Positions 14,182-26,139 are shown, counted from the first letter of the stretch. The stretch is 64,000 nt of DNA from Lamellibrachia columna (GCA_963662155.1 OY759265.1:12505929-12569928); one strand, 5' to 3'. Numbers and translations are program-made. Notes: a model not told the origin generated them from the sequence alone.

Positions 14182-14784
14182 ACTTTCCTTTTCAGATTTT
14201 TCAAAATGTTTCTGTCCAACATGACTCCCTCTACCTTTCCCCGCTCCCGCTTCGCTCCCTATTGTATCCGGCATCGCATTTCTACCTCTGAATGCTCATC
14301 CTCATTAACCATTCCTCCAAGTTACACAAAGCCATCCACTTGGTTGAACTCCTCATCATCCAAACTAATGTTCAAGTCCTCTCTCTGATGTCAAACACAC
14401 ATCTCTTCTGTCTTCTCCCGGCTCATTATCGGTCCGTGCTTCTTGAACATCCCCTTCCATTGCTCCAACACTTCCTGTAGTTCTTGTTTTTTGTCTGCTA
14501 TCATGGCCAGATCGTTTGCATACATCCCCTTCCTGAGAACATCCTTCATGCTGATCTTCCTGCTGATTAGTGCCACCACCATGATAAAGAGTAAAGGGTC
14601 ATTTCCTTGCCTCTAACCGATGTTAACTTTAAACTCTTCCGACAACCCATATCCAACCACAACTCTTGTTTTTGTTCTCAGGAACATGACAGTTATGGGT
14701 GTTGCACGCCATGACACAGAACTGACTAAATACCACCAACTCATTACAAAGTCAGACTCCCAGATAAGTCAGACTCCCAGATAA
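14182..14784 (-). pseudogene. Repeat B fragment: dead LINE RT tail
   Basis: From gtactttccttttcag onward this matches the middle of the 1.83-kb repeat B units further right. The minus-strand ORF at 14391-14582 contains YANDLAMIADKKQELQEVLE, a degenerate form of the YADD-containing RT palm of an RTE-type endonuclease/reverse-transcriptase element. It is fused on the left to array A and on the right to the segmental duplication. The right end has a perfect 17-base tandem duplication (14751-14767 and 14768-14784). Confidence 0.85.
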
Positions 14785-14877
14785 CTTATTTTGTAATTTC
14801 TGTAAACTGTTATAATGATCAAACTACAACACTGACTGATATGTATTGCCTGTATAGACTTGATATCATCATTCCAG

Positions 14878-15050
14878 GTGCCACCATCAAACCTCAGTCA
14901 CAAAAGTCAGTACACAACATGACTACATCAGTGGACGACACAGAGCCATTCGATTACACAACAATTGACGTACCAGCAGTAATGACGTCACGACAGGACG
15001 GCGTCGGTGTCACCTGGGACAAACCACACAAGGATGAGAACATCGACAGC
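14878..15050 (+). CDS. Exon of unknown gene (duplication copy 1)
   Basis: The exon is 173 bases after acceptor tcattccag and before the strong donor gacagc/gtaagt. The frame is open throughout. It starts with two bases of a split codon and ends in phase 0. The peptide is hydrophilic (KPQSQKSVHNMTTSVDDTE, then a VTWDKPHKDENIDS end) and has no hydrophobic segment. The only amino-acid difference I noticed from copy 2 (29075-29247) is Met/Lys. Upstream exons are not present near copy 1, so here the exon is probably orphaned. Family not recognised. Confidence 0.55.
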
Positions 15051-15061
15051 GTAAGTTCTTG

Positions 15062-15525
15062 GCTCATGCTGATTATTGCACTCACAGCCAAGTCAGTCTT
15101 TACGCAGACATTACAGCTTACTTGAAGTGTAAAGCGATTGTTGTACTCACAGCACAGTCAATCTTTACACAGATATTACAGCTTACTTGAAGTGTAAAGT
15201 GATTGTTGTACTCACAGCCAAGTCAGTCTTTACACAGATATTACAGCTTAGTTGAAGTGTCAAGTGAGTGTTGTACTCACAGCCCAGTCAGTCTTTATTC
15301 CGACATTACAACTGACACGAATTGAAAAATTATTCTTCCACTCACATACCAGTGAGTCTTTATATAGGCCATACAACTGACTCAAAGTGTCAAATAATTA
15401 TTGCACTTACATACCAGTGAGTCTCTATACAGATATAAGAGCTGACTTGTAGTGTAAAGTGATTTTTGCACTCGCAACCCGGTTAGTCTTTCACGGACAT
15501 TACAGCTTACTAGAAGTGTAAAGAG
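15062..15525. repeat. 65-bp minisatellite in intron
   Basis: About seven copies of a ~65-base unit built on gtactcacagccaagtcagt and ttacagcttacttgaagtgt. Landmarks at 15143, 15208 and 15273 give the period, and later copies are more divergent. It begins just after the donor of the exon ending at 15050. The matching array in copy 2 is at about 29259-29715. Confidence 0.85.
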
Positions 15526-15835
15526 CTCTTTTGCTCGTGCATTAAAAACACGCGGGAAGGAGTTGTAGACCGAACTGCCCCAGGTATATGGGTAGCTGTC
15601 TTGCCCCAGGGGGCACCAAGATGGCTTTTTGGGGTATTTTTACTGCTGCAAATGTTGATCCTTTTATGGTCGTCGGCACACTGCTTCAAATGTTCATCCT
15701 ATCATTCCACTAGTATTCAACATATGTGTAATATAGATGTAATGTTTGGTCGAATTATATATATTTTTGGAATGGAACCATTGGTTGATTCAGACAGAAA
15801 AGGAAGCATTTAAGTAGACAGGTTTTTTTACACCT

Positions 15836-16082
15836 ATGTGTAACAAGATATTTGTAAAAAAAATGTGTAACATATTCACATGGCCTGCATTAAAAGAAAC
15901 TGTAGAAAATTTGACCCATTCATTTATTGGCTTTTGGGATGATGAAACGACGACTTCTGTTAATATCATTGCAGACACAATGGGTCAGCTCTTTACTCCA
16001 TCTCTCGTGAGTAGTACGTTACCACGAAGAAGTGAGTTGGTTGTTGTGCATCAATCAGCTGATATTTCCCCAGAAGCATATG
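15836..16082 (+). CDS. Second exon of unknown gene (duplication copy 1)
   Basis: An open frame runs to the consensus donor gcatatg/gtaagtg. A clear acceptor (aatatcattgcag) would start the exon at 15975 and give 108 bases (TMGQLFTPSLVSS to SADISPEAYG). The frame upstream of that acceptor is also open and protein-like (WPALKETVENLTHSFIGFW), so a longer exon is possible. Copy 2 keeps the frame with three replacements (L to S, D to E, S to F) and at least one silent change. No domain is recognised. It probably belongs to the same transcript as the exon at 14878-15050. Confidence 0.45.
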
Positions 16083-16511
16083 GTAAGTGAGCAAGGAATA
16101 TATATTTAGACTGAATTAATATTACACCATTAATTATTTCAATACTATGCGGGAAAGTTCATTTTGGCAAAAGTGTACCCTGTACGTGAAAACGCCCACA
16201 TACAAATGTATTTATTATTACCTTTGTTAAATTTAATTGATATAAATGTTATAACTTATTGTATTATTAAAAAAAATACCGTTGCAGTCGACGGTCCAAC
16301 ATAATGAAGATATTGCCATATGGTTTCTCCTGGAAGTGTTTAAGGACAATCAATGCAGACTGTTCTGGCGACACAGCAAATGATCAAGTGTTGACTGAAT
16401 TAATACCATTCAGTGAACCATGTGTAGATGTTAAATCTGTTATTGACCAGACTTGAGCGGATCTACACACTGGGTAGTGGGTCCAGGAAGTGTATGGAAG
16501 GAGACCATTTT

Positions 16512-16925
16512 CTTGCTGAAGCTATCTGCCGCATTTGATACCATTGGTCACAGGACAACTTATTAAAAGTGTGTCAATGTGGTGTGGCATATCTGGAACA
16601 GAGCTGGTTCTCATAATATTTAACTGATAGATGCAAAAGAATGAAGATAGCGAATTGTTTCTCAGCTACGCTCCCTACTTCACGTAATGTTCCTCAGGGT
16701 GTTTCACTCTCTACGCTACTCTACTTGGCTCAGTTATCCAACGTCACAACTTGGATCACTAAGTGTATGCTAATAAATCACAGACCTATGCTATTTTGGC
16801 TACATGAGATACAAATCACTTCCAAAACTAGCTCAGGGATTGTCTCCACAAAATCTTCCATTGGATGACAGAGACCACATTAAAGTTAAATGCAAGTAAA
16901 TCCGAGTTAGTTATTATTGGTGGGG
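16512..16925 (+). pseudogene. Reverse-transcriptase relic, CR1/jockey-like LINE (copy 1)
   Basis: Broken frames carry recognisable RT blocks in the right order: LLKLSAAFDTIGH (RT A-type motif around the catalytic Asp), then NVPQGVSLSTLLY (from the [11 protein letters not shown] motif), then WMTETTLKLNASKSE, typical of the region after the catalytic YADD of jockey/CR1 elements. The YADD segment is not recognisable. There are several stops and at least two frameshifts. Both duplication copies carry it, so it predates the duplication. Confidence 0.75.
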
Positions 16926-16969
16926 TACATTTTGCATGTCTATTTGAATCGATTAGGTGCGCACAATAT

Positions 16970-17810
16970 GTTGCAAGACGTTTCCTTATGTGTCAGACTT
17001 TAGATTGCATGTAGAGAAGCACAGTAAAATCAAAACGTGTGGAAAGCATTAGCTTAACAGTGTCGCCTGGCTGGTCTTCGATGAGAACAAATTTGCATGT
17101 TTGCTGGAGTGCCATAAAACACTAATATTATATAGCCTTTTTGTTTAGGGAGTGACGTAGAGTGATATAATGAAAGCATTGATTTACTAAAATGCAAGGA
17201 AGGACATCAACTTAATAATTTACATGTAATTGATTACGGATTGACAGACGTTTGCTACGATGACAATAAAACTGATGCCGATTGAGCAACTAATGCGAAT
17301 CGAGAATAACCTGAATCTGAATATGTAATGATCGATGTACTTTTGTTTAAAAAATAAGAGTCCAATGACGTGAGTGACACTTAGCAGTATCTGCTATTTG
17401 GTTGCACCTCCTATCGGTCGCTGGAGAGACCAATCCACAGTCACCGGGTCTCTTATGGTTACATATCGAGCAGCTCTCAGGGGAGAGATTTGTCGGCCCC
17501 CAGACCTTCCTGTAGTTCTCCAGCCAAACTACTGACAATCCCTATATGTTGAGCTTGTAACCTCCTATGACAACACGACAACCCGTTTATATAGTAGGTA
17601 AACCTATTTAGCTGAATTTGTGGTGTGAACTCTTGAAACAGGTTAACTTTACATTTAACTGATATAACAACTACTAATTAAACAATTTAGTTAATTAGAA
17701 TGTTTCTTATATGGCATAGTTCATGTTGTAATGCTGCAAAGTGTATAACATGCATAAATAATATTACTAGTCTATGTTATTGATATTGAATTATGCAGAT
17801 CTAGTGGTGA
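16970..17810. other. No gene recognised
   Basis: AT-rich sequence. The longest ORF here (minus, 17347-17538) has several Cys and His (SCSICNHKRPGDC) but no splice context or recognised zinc finger. I see no repeat or RNA gene. Confidence 0.5.
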
Positions 17811-17816
17811 GATTAT

Positions 17817-17851
17817 GCGCATGCGCCGGAAGTTATCACTCTAAGATGGCG
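17817..17851 (+). promoter_or_regulatory. NRF1 + ETS/GABP + YY1-like promoter cluster (copy 1)
   Basis: Within 35 bases lie GCGCATGCGC (perfect palindromic NRF1 consensus), CCGGAAGT (ETS/GABP consensus, sharing one base with the NRF1 site) and AAGATGGCG (YY1-type element, with ATG as a possible start). This combination and order is typical of TATA-less housekeeping promoters, which are often bidirectional. On the plus strand the ATG opens a 9-codon ORF (MASTRTLAV, then stop), which could be a short leader or be spliced. No downstream coding exon is certain. Confidence 0.6.
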
Positions 17852-17855
17852 TCTA

Positions 17856-19388
17856 CTAGAACGTTGGCCGTGTAATTGATATCAACAACCCTACAAAACC
17901 CTGTCTTAGGAATACAACACACTCCAAGTGGAAAATGTTTATTATATTGGCAATAGTATCATCGAACAGTTGTGATAACTGGTATGTCTGTTTATTATCT
18001 ATGCATCTAGCAATTCCCACCGCCGTTACTTTGTTAACTGTTACGTTAGCCAACAATAAGCCAAAACGCATAGAAAGTGTCCCGTCTCCTTGCCAGCAAC
18101 AGTCTAGCAAAATTTTCGTGCGACTAATACACAGTCATGAGTTGCATCAGAAGCAGAAAAACATAGTTGTCACTAATAAGTAATCTGTCCCAATACATTA
18201 ACCAAAACTCCATATGAAATGATCAATCGTTTGTAGAATGAATAAAATATGTATCAGAATTAAAACCATATCAAATATGTGTACTCCGTAGTATAGATAT
18301 TATTTATCTACAAAGCCAAATAATGTTTATACACAAACCTTCCGCATTCTGGTAGGTCACAAAGTCCCTGTTTATAATGCTCCTTTTGTTAGTAGCTGTC
18401 TCGAATCATCTCTTTCTTCACCAATTTCGTCCGACTGGCTGTCAACGCAATGCATTTCTACCTATCTAGATGAGATCAGCTTTTACAGAGAACACCACAG
18501 GAAGCACGCAGCGTGTGCTATTGATATACAACGTATGTTGAAGCAGATAACATGCACTCCAACACGGATGTAGCTCACGAAATGCTATCTTGCACACTCC
18601 TCCATATTTCTCCAATTGATCATTCTTCGGTCATGGTAGGCCGTACACCGTATACCAATTTTTGGAAGAAGAATCACCAACTTCGCATGGATTGCTATAT
18701 AAGACACGCTAAATGCAAGAACTCCCCGCATGCTGGCTGGTAAACAGGAATGAACCATTGTGGTCTGTTGTCTGTGCTGGCGGAAGTAATCAACGAACTA
18801 CGACACGCATTGTCCATGCGCTCGGACGGCGTTGTCCTGTTTGCATAACATAATCTATTGCAGCACCACGCCTTGACACCTGTCAACGCCCTGAATGACG
18901 TTGTAATCCTCACTTAGAAGCGCAATTTCTATGTCGCAATTATTCTGGTATCCTAATTGTATCGACACATGCGTGTTGTTCTATTGAGGATACGTAATCG
19001 TTCTGTTTACAGCAATTTTCTCAACATGGTTACACCAAAAAATAATAGTACGCATCAGTTAGTGTACGTTCAGTGTTCAAAGTGTTTTACACTTCACCCC
19101 TAGCGCACCTGTTGATTCCAACTCCATCTCGACTTCTCTGGGAAGCACTCAGTCATGCTGCAGTTACTGCTCGAAGACCATTCGTACGTGTAATCACAAC
19201 TGCATATAGCCAGGTACTCATTTATACAAACGAATGAGCTGTGGCAACGTTCGGTGAAGCAAATTGCCAAAGCTTCGAAACGGCAGCAAGACGGTTCAAG
19301 CTAGGGTTTTCACAACTGTGAGCCTGACGTTCTATCTGGAACGTTATCACGCCCCATTCGATGGGAGAGAAGGAGAAGGGTCAGAGAA
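17856..19388. other. Downstream of promoter: unrecognised sequence
   Basis: This region holds weak ORFs: plus 17935-18183 (its ATG is lost in copy 2, so it is not a conserved start), minus 17856-18110, and a plus frame near 18310-18573 without a Met start (NAPFVSSCLESSLSS, then CISTYLDEISFYREHHRKH). The last could be an exon but lacks convincing splice sites. No family recognised. Confidence 0.3.
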
Positions 19389-20246
19389 GAAGCGAGGAAG
19401 GGAGAGGAGGCAGCGCGGTAGGGAGATATGCCGTTTGTTTGTTAATGCAGACATGTACAAGTGTTTAGCAATATTTAATATGGCCATGGTTCGCACCACG
19501 CTGTAGCTTACTCATGCGCGCATCTTACTGCTAACACTAGTACGAAAAGTAAAATAATAAACCGCGCAAAAACAAATGTTGCAACATATAGCTCTATAGC
19601 TCAATGCGCATACCAGCTCATATCACGGCATGTGGCTTTTATTAAACGTCGGCAGGGAAGCGTGTCTGCGTATCAGTGTTTGTTACACACGTGTATCCTG
19701 GTACAAAGTCAACACTTGTGTCGCACGCGGTGTCTTTGATGGGGAGCGTTGAATGCTATATCAAAGATGATTGATTGTTTGCTATAATGTATACATCATC
19801 TAACGTGTGTCCTGGAACGAAACTAGCATTGGTATCGCATCAAAGAGACGTCGGAGTCGTGCATCAGTGCTTCACTTGACCTGGATGGAGGCAGAGTCTT
19901 GTAAGAGCAGTTGCTGTAGACGTGGGCGAATGGATGAAGATTGGGTGACGTCGAGCAAGACAAATATGTATTTGGGCAGCGGTTTGATGCTGCCGAGCGC
20001 CGTCGTCATGAGTTCGCTGTCGTCGATGAACTGTCGCATCAAACATACGACCACATTGTCGCCGTTGTCAAATCCTCCTATTTTCGAGGCTCCGACGTCG
20101 TCGCGATCACCGACGTAGAGACGCAATCCCCACTCGTCTTCGACGTGTTTCAACAGTTGACTGCAAACTTAGCGCGAGATTATCGCGAAGCCGCCCTGGC
20201 AATAGACAAAGTTAGCGGCGTGTTGGATTTACAGTGAGCTCACAGT
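19389..20246. other. GC-rich island with ORFs on both strands
   Basis: This stretch lies between duplication copy 1 and array B and is richer in CG dinucleotides than its surroundings. On plus, 19941-20237 is open but starts at a TTG just after a TGA (KYVFGQRFDAAERRRHEF, ending DKVSGVLDLQ). On minus, 19872-20153 is open (EDEWGLRLYVGDRDDVGASK, then CLMRQFIDDSELMTT), and its codons end mostly in G or C. Both look protein-like. The GC-ending codons favour minus, while the longer clean run favours plus. I do not recognise either. A gene relic, a CpG island exon or a transferred/viral fragment are all possible. Confidence 0.35.
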
Positions 20247-20689
20247 TGTTCTAATAAATCAGTATTTGCGCTGAGTAGTAATGGCTTATGTTTTGGTAAC
20301 CAGATTGATTTGTTTAATGTTTTTATTTATACTTTCACTGAACATCCTTCTTGTCAAAGGATATTTGATTTTTTTATGAGCATGCTGTAGTCAAGAAAAG
20401 TACGTCGTTTATATGAGTACAACGATATGGTAAAATGCATATTGCTCAAACAAAGATACATATGAGAGATTGATTTTGTAAATATTTAGCAAATATTCTA
20501 TTGAAATAATGTTTTTTCTCATAAGCAATTTATACACTCCTTAAGAAAATGTTTACCATATTATTGGATTTATTAAACATAACTTTTTTTTACCAAAATA
20601 ACGGTGCTTTTCCTCTTTTTTCACTGATGTTCATGGGTTAGGTTCAGGTAAAATATTGTCGTTTCACTCTTTCTGTTTTTTCTTTACAT

Positions 20690-21530
20690 AGTTTTCTATC
20701 GGCTGCCCCCTCTCCATCTTTCATCTTAACCCTCTCCATCTTTCATCTTCCCCCGATCTTCTCATATCCCACCTCACGCAGTCCTTCGATCTTAGCTGTT
20801 CGTTCCCCTATTCTTGCATCCTTGATGTTTTTTCACCTTTTTCTTCCACTCTCTTTACTAGTATGTCTGCATCCATGCTTACCATGTGGCCTGCCCATTT
20901 CAACTTGCTTCTCACCAATCTTCCGGTTGAACTGTTTTGTTGCATCACATATTTCGTCAGGTCGTTCATCTTTCTTTCGTCAACCCTCTTTGTTCGTGTT
21001 ATTCGACAAAACCAGAACCAACTTTCAGCTGCTGTTGTTGTTCTGTCAACGCCACTGTCTCCAAATACAGATTAAGGCATGCTTGTGTAACACAAGCTCT
21101 CAGGACTTTCCTTTTCAGCTTTTTCAAAATGTTTCTGTCCAACATGACTCCCCCTACCTTTCCCCAAGCATTCGCTCCCTGTTGTGTCCGGCATCGCATT
21201 TTTACCTCTGAATGCTCATCCTCATTAACCATTCCTCCAACTTACACAAAGCCATCCACTTGGTTGAACTCCTTATCATCCAAACTAATGTTCAAGTCCT
21301 CTCTCTGATGTCAAACCCACATCTCTTCTGTCTTCTCCCGGCTCATTATCGGTCCGTGCTTCTTGAACATCCCCTTCCATTGCTCCAAAACTTCCTGTAG
21401 TTCTTGTTTTTTGTCTGCTATCATGGCCAGATCGTTTGCATACATCCCCTTCCTAAGAACATCCTTCATGCTGATATTCCTGCTGATTAGTGCCACCACC
21501 ATGATAAAGAGTAAAGGGTCATTTCCTTGC
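20690..21530 (-). pseudogene. LINE RT C-terminal tail, array B unit 1
   Basis: Same content as unit 4: YANDLA block at 21311-21502 and thumb block (DRNILKKLKRKVLRACVTQ) at 20999-21232. Frames are broken between blocks. The tail beyond the thumb is more degraded than in unit 4. Confidence 0.8.
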
Positions 21531-21813
21531 CTCTAACCGATGTTAACTTTAAACTCTTCCGACAACCCATATCCAACCACAACTCTTCTTTTTGTTCTCA
21601 GGAACATGACAGTTCTGGGTGTTGCACGCCATGACACAGAACTGACTAAATACAACCAACTCATTACAAAGTCAGACTCCCAGATAAGTACAAAAAGTGT
21701 TGGAATGAACAGGTCAGCCAGGGAGTGAACTGTTAAGCACGTTGAACAATCCCAAGGAGTGGATACAGTGCTGTGTAAACATAAACATGCCTTTACTTTA
21801 GGTCTTTTTACAG

Positions 21814-21919
21814 GTGCTGCGGCAGCCAGGAACAATTTTGGTGGACCGAGAGTGAACAATATCAAGGGTTACTTCAATCGGATCGCGCTTGCCTATGCCC
21901 GCTTTGTGTGTTGGTACAG
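21814..21919 (+). other. Exon-like block in array B unit 1
   Basis: A 106-base block follows acceptor ggtctttttacag and precedes gttggt. One frame is open: AAAARNNFGGPRVNNIKG, then YFNRIALAYARFVCWYR. The same block is open in unit 2 (23625-23730) and unit 3 (25457-25562). Differences change amino acids about as often as not (Y to D to H, R to K), so constraint is not evident. The acceptor is kept in all three units. Gene unknown. Confidence 0.35.
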
Positions 21920-22504
21920 GTTGGTGTCATAAGTAGACATAACCCCTTGGAAGCAGGCCATTCATGGTGCTCTTGCAAATTCATTGGATTATGAGTGAAA
22001 CAGACATTGCAAAAACTGTAACAATGAATTGTGGGGGAGGGGAGAATGTCACATCAGATTGAGAAAGTAACTTTTACACTTGTTCTAATAAATCAGTATT
22101 TGCGCTGAGTAGTAATGGCTTATGTTTTGGTAACCAGATTGATTTGTTTAATGTTTTTATTTATACTTTTACTGTACATCCTTCTTGTCAAAGGATATTT
22201 GATTTTTATGAGCATGCTGTAGTCAAGAAAAGTACGTCGTTTATATGAGTACAACCATATGGTAAAATGCATATTGCTCAAACAGAGATACATATGAGAG
22301 ATTGATTTTGTAAATATTTAGCAAATATTCTATTTAAATATTGTTTTTTTCTCATAAGCAATTTATACACTGCTTATGAAAATGTTGACCATATGATTGG
22401 ATTTACTAAACATAACTTTTTTTTACCAAACTAACGGTGCTTTTCCTCTTTTTTCACTGATGTTCATGGGTTAGGTTCAGGTAAAATATTGTCGAGTCAC
22501 TCTT

Positions 22505-23340
22505 TATGTTTTATCTTTCTATACTTTTCTATCGGCTGCCCCCTCTCCATCTTTCATCTTCCCCCGATCTTCTCATATCCCACCTCACGCAGTCCTTCGA
22601 TCTTAGCTGTTCGTTCCGCTTTTCTTGCATCCTTTATGTTTTTTCAACTTTCTCTTCCACTCTCTTTACTAGTATGTCTGCATCCATCCTTACCATGTGG
22701 CCTGGCCATTTCATCTTGCTTCTCACCAATCTTCCTGTTGAACTGTTTTGTTGCATCACATATTTCCTCAGGTCGTTCATCCTTCTTTCGTCAACCCTCT
22801 TTGTTCGTGTTATTCGACAAAACCAGAACCAACTTTCAGCTGCTGTTGTTGTTCTGTCAACGCCACTGTCTCCAGATACAGATTAAGGCATGCTTGTGTA
22901 ACACAAGCTCTCAGGACTTTCCTTTTCAGCTTTTTCAAAATGTTTCTGTCCAACATGACTCCGTCTACCTTTCCCCAAGCACTCGCTCCCTGTTGTATCC
23001 GGCATCGCATTTCTACCTCTGAATGCCCATCCTCATTAACCATTCCTCCAAGTTACACAAAGCCATCCACTTGGTTGAACTCCTTATCATCCAAACTAAT
23101 GTTCAAGTCCTCTCTCTGATGTCAAATCCGCATCTCTTCTGTCTTCTCCCGGCTCATTATCGGTCCTTCCTTCTTGAACACACCCTTCCATTGCTCCAAC
23201 ACTTCCTGTAGTTCTTGTTTTTTGTCTGCTATCATGGCCAGATCGTTTGCATACATCCCCTTCCTGAGAACATCCTTCTTGCTGAACTTCCTGCTGATTA
23301 GTGCCACCACCATGATAAAGAGTTAAGGGTCATTTCCTTG
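22505..23340 (-). pseudogene. LINE RT C-terminal tail, array B unit 2
   Basis: YANDLA block at 23122-23313, thumb block at 22810-23043, and the same YAND change. The long plus-strand frames here (22489-23022 and 22506-22886) are antisense shadows. Confidence 0.8.
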
Positions 23341-24309
23341 CCTCTAACCGATATTAACTTTAAACTCTTCCGACAACCCATATCCAACCACAACTCTTCT
23401 TTTTGTTCTCAGGAACATGACATTTCTGGGTGTTGCACGCCATGACACAGAACTGACTAAATACAACCAACTCATTACAAAGTCAGATTCCCAGATAAGT
23501 ACAAAAGGTGTTGGAATGAACAGGTCAGCCAGGGAGTGAACTGTTAAGCACGTTGAACAATCGCAAGGAGTGGATATAGTGCTGTGTAAATATTAACATG
23601 CCTTTACTTTAGGTATTTTTACAGGTGCTGCGGCAGCCAAGAACAATTTTGGTGGACCGAGAGTGAACAATATCAAGGGTGACTTCAATCGGATCGCGCT
23701 TGCCTATGCCCACTTTGTGTGTTTGCACAGGTTGGTGTCATAAGTATACATAACCGCCTTGGAAGCAGGCCATTCATGGTGCTCTTGCAAATTCATTGGA
23801 TTATGAGTGAAACAGACATTGCAAAAACTGTAACAATGAATTGTGTGGGAGGGGAGAATGTCACATTAGATTGAGAAACTAACTTTTACAGTTGTTCTAA
23901 TAAATCAGTATTTGCGCTGAGTAGTAATGGCTTATGTTTTGGTAACCAGATTGATTTGTTTAATGTTTTTATTTATACTTTCACTTTACATCGTTCTTGA
24001 CAAAGGATATTTGATTTTTATGAGCATACTGTAGTCAAGAAGAGTACGTCGTTTATATGAGTACAACCATATTGTAAAAATGCATATTGCTCAAACAGAG
24101 ATACATATGAGAGATTGATTTTGTAAATATTTAGCAAATATTCTATTGAAATAATGTTTTTTCTAATAAGCAATTTATACACTGCTTATGGAAATGTTGA
24201 CCATATTATTGGATTTATTAAACATAACTTTTTTTTACCAAACTAACGGTGCTTTTCATCTTTTTTCACTGATGTTCATGGGTTAGGTTCTGGTAAAATA
24301 TTGTCGTTT

Positions 24310-25170
24310 CACTCTTTCTGTTTTTTCTTTCCATACTTTTCTAACGGCTGCCCCCTCTCCATCTTTCATCTTCCCCCTCTCCATCTTTCATCTTCCCCCG
24401 ATCTTCTCAAGTCCCACCTCACGCAGTCCTTCGATCTTAGCTGTTCATTCCCCTTTTCTTGCATCATTGATGTTTTTTCACCTTTCTCTTCCACTCTCTT
24501 TACTAGTATGTCTGCATCCATCCTTACCATGTGGCCTGGCCATTTCATCTTGCTTCTCACCAATCTTCCTGTTGAACTGTTTTGTTGCATCACATATTTC
24601 CTCAGGTCGTTCATCCTTCTTTCGTCAACCCTCTTTGTTCGTGTTATTCGAAAAACCAGAACCAACTTTCAGCTGCTGTTGTTGTTCTGTCAACGCCACT
24701 GTCTCCAGATACAGATTAAGGCATGCTTGTGTAACACAAGCTCTCAGGACTTTCCTTTTCAGCTTTTTCAAAATGTTTCTGTCCAACATGACTCCCTCTA
24801 CCTTTCCCCAAGCATTCGCTCCCTGTTGTATCCGGCATCGCATTTCTACCTCTGAATGCCCATCCTCATTAACCATTCCTCCAAGTTACACAAAGCCATC
24901 CACTTGGTTGAACTCCTTATCATCCAAACTAATGTTCAAGTCCTCTCTCTGATGTCAAACCCACATCTCTTCTGTCTTCTCCCGGCTCATTGTCGGTCCG
25001 TGCTTCTTGACCACCCCCTTCCATTCCTCCAACAGTTCCTGTAGTTCTTGTTTTGTGTCTGCTATCATGGCCAGATCGTTTGCATACATCCCCTTCCTGA
25101 GATCATCCTTCATGCTGATCTTCCTGCTGATTAGTGCCACCACCATGATACAGAGTAAAGGGTCAATTCC
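24310..25170 (-). pseudogene. LINE RT C-terminal tail, array B unit 3
   Basis: YANDLA block at 24955-25146, thumb block at 24625-24876, and the tail with KMKWPGHMVRMDADILVKRV at 24366-24665. The frame breaks once between thumb and tail. Confidence 0.8.
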
Positions 25171-26139
25171 TTGCCTCTAACCGTGGTTAACTTTAAACTC
25201 TTCCGACAACCCATATCCAACCACAACTCTTCCTTTTGTTCTCAGGAACATGACAGTTCTGGGTGTTGCACGCCATGACACAGAACTGACTAAATACAAC
25301 CAACTCATTTAAAGTCAGACTCCCAGATAAGTACAAAATGTGTTGGAATGAACAGGTCAGCCAGGGAGTGAACTGTTAAGCACGTTGAACAATCCCAATG
25401 AGTGGATACAGTGCTGTGTAAACATAAACATGCCTTTACTTTAGGTCTTTTTACAGGTGCTGCGGCAGCCAGGAACAATTTTAGTGGACCGAGAGTGAAC
25501 AATATCAAGGGTCACTTCTATCGGATCGGGCTTGCCTATCCCCACTTTGTGTGTTGGTACAGGTTGGTGTCATAAGTAGACAAAACCCCCTTGGAAGCAG
25601 GCCATTTATGGTGCTCTTGCAAATTCATTGGATTATGAGTGAAACAGACATTGCAAAAACTGTAACAATGAATTGTGGAGGAGGGGAGAATGTCACATTA
25701 GATTGAGAAACTAACTTTTACAGTTGTTCTAATAAATCAGTATTTGCGCTGAGTAGTAATGGCTTATGTTTTGGTAACCAGATTGATTTGTTTAATGTTT
25801 TTATTTATACTTTCACTGTACATCCTTCTTGTCAAAGGATATTTGATTTTTATGAGCATGCTTTAGTCAAGAAGAGTACGTCGTTTATATGAGTACAACG
25901 ATATGGTGAAATGCATATTGCTCAAACAGAGATACATATGAGAGATTGATTTTGTAAATATTTAGCAAATGTTCTATTGAAATAATGTTTTTTCTCATAA
26001 GCAATTTATACAGTGCTTATGAAAATGTTGACCATATTATTGGATTTATTAAACATAACTTTTTTTTACCAAACTAACGGTGCTTTTCCTCTTTTTTCAC
26101 TGATGTTCATGGGTTAGGTTCAGGTAAAATATTGTCGAG

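Larger units (their letters stand above)
14786..19388. repeat. 4.6-kb segmental duplication, copy 1
   Basis: Sequence from ttattttgtaatttctg to gggtcagagaa recurs at an offset of 14195-14198 bases (28983-33586), with only scattered substitutions and small indels. Both edges are sharp: the left flank is repeat B here and unique sequence at copy 2, and the right flanks differ completely. Contents in order: an exon, a 65-bp minisatellite, a second exon, an RT relic, an NRF1/ETS/YY1-like promoter and unrecognised sequence. Such high identity in non-coding DNA means recent duplication, gene conversion or an assembly artefact. Confidence 0.95.

Noticed and set aside
17935..18183. 82-codon ORF downstream of the NRF1/ETS/YY1 cluster as its gene product
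   Set aside because: Its ATG is AGG in the duplicate, and there is no other coding evidence.
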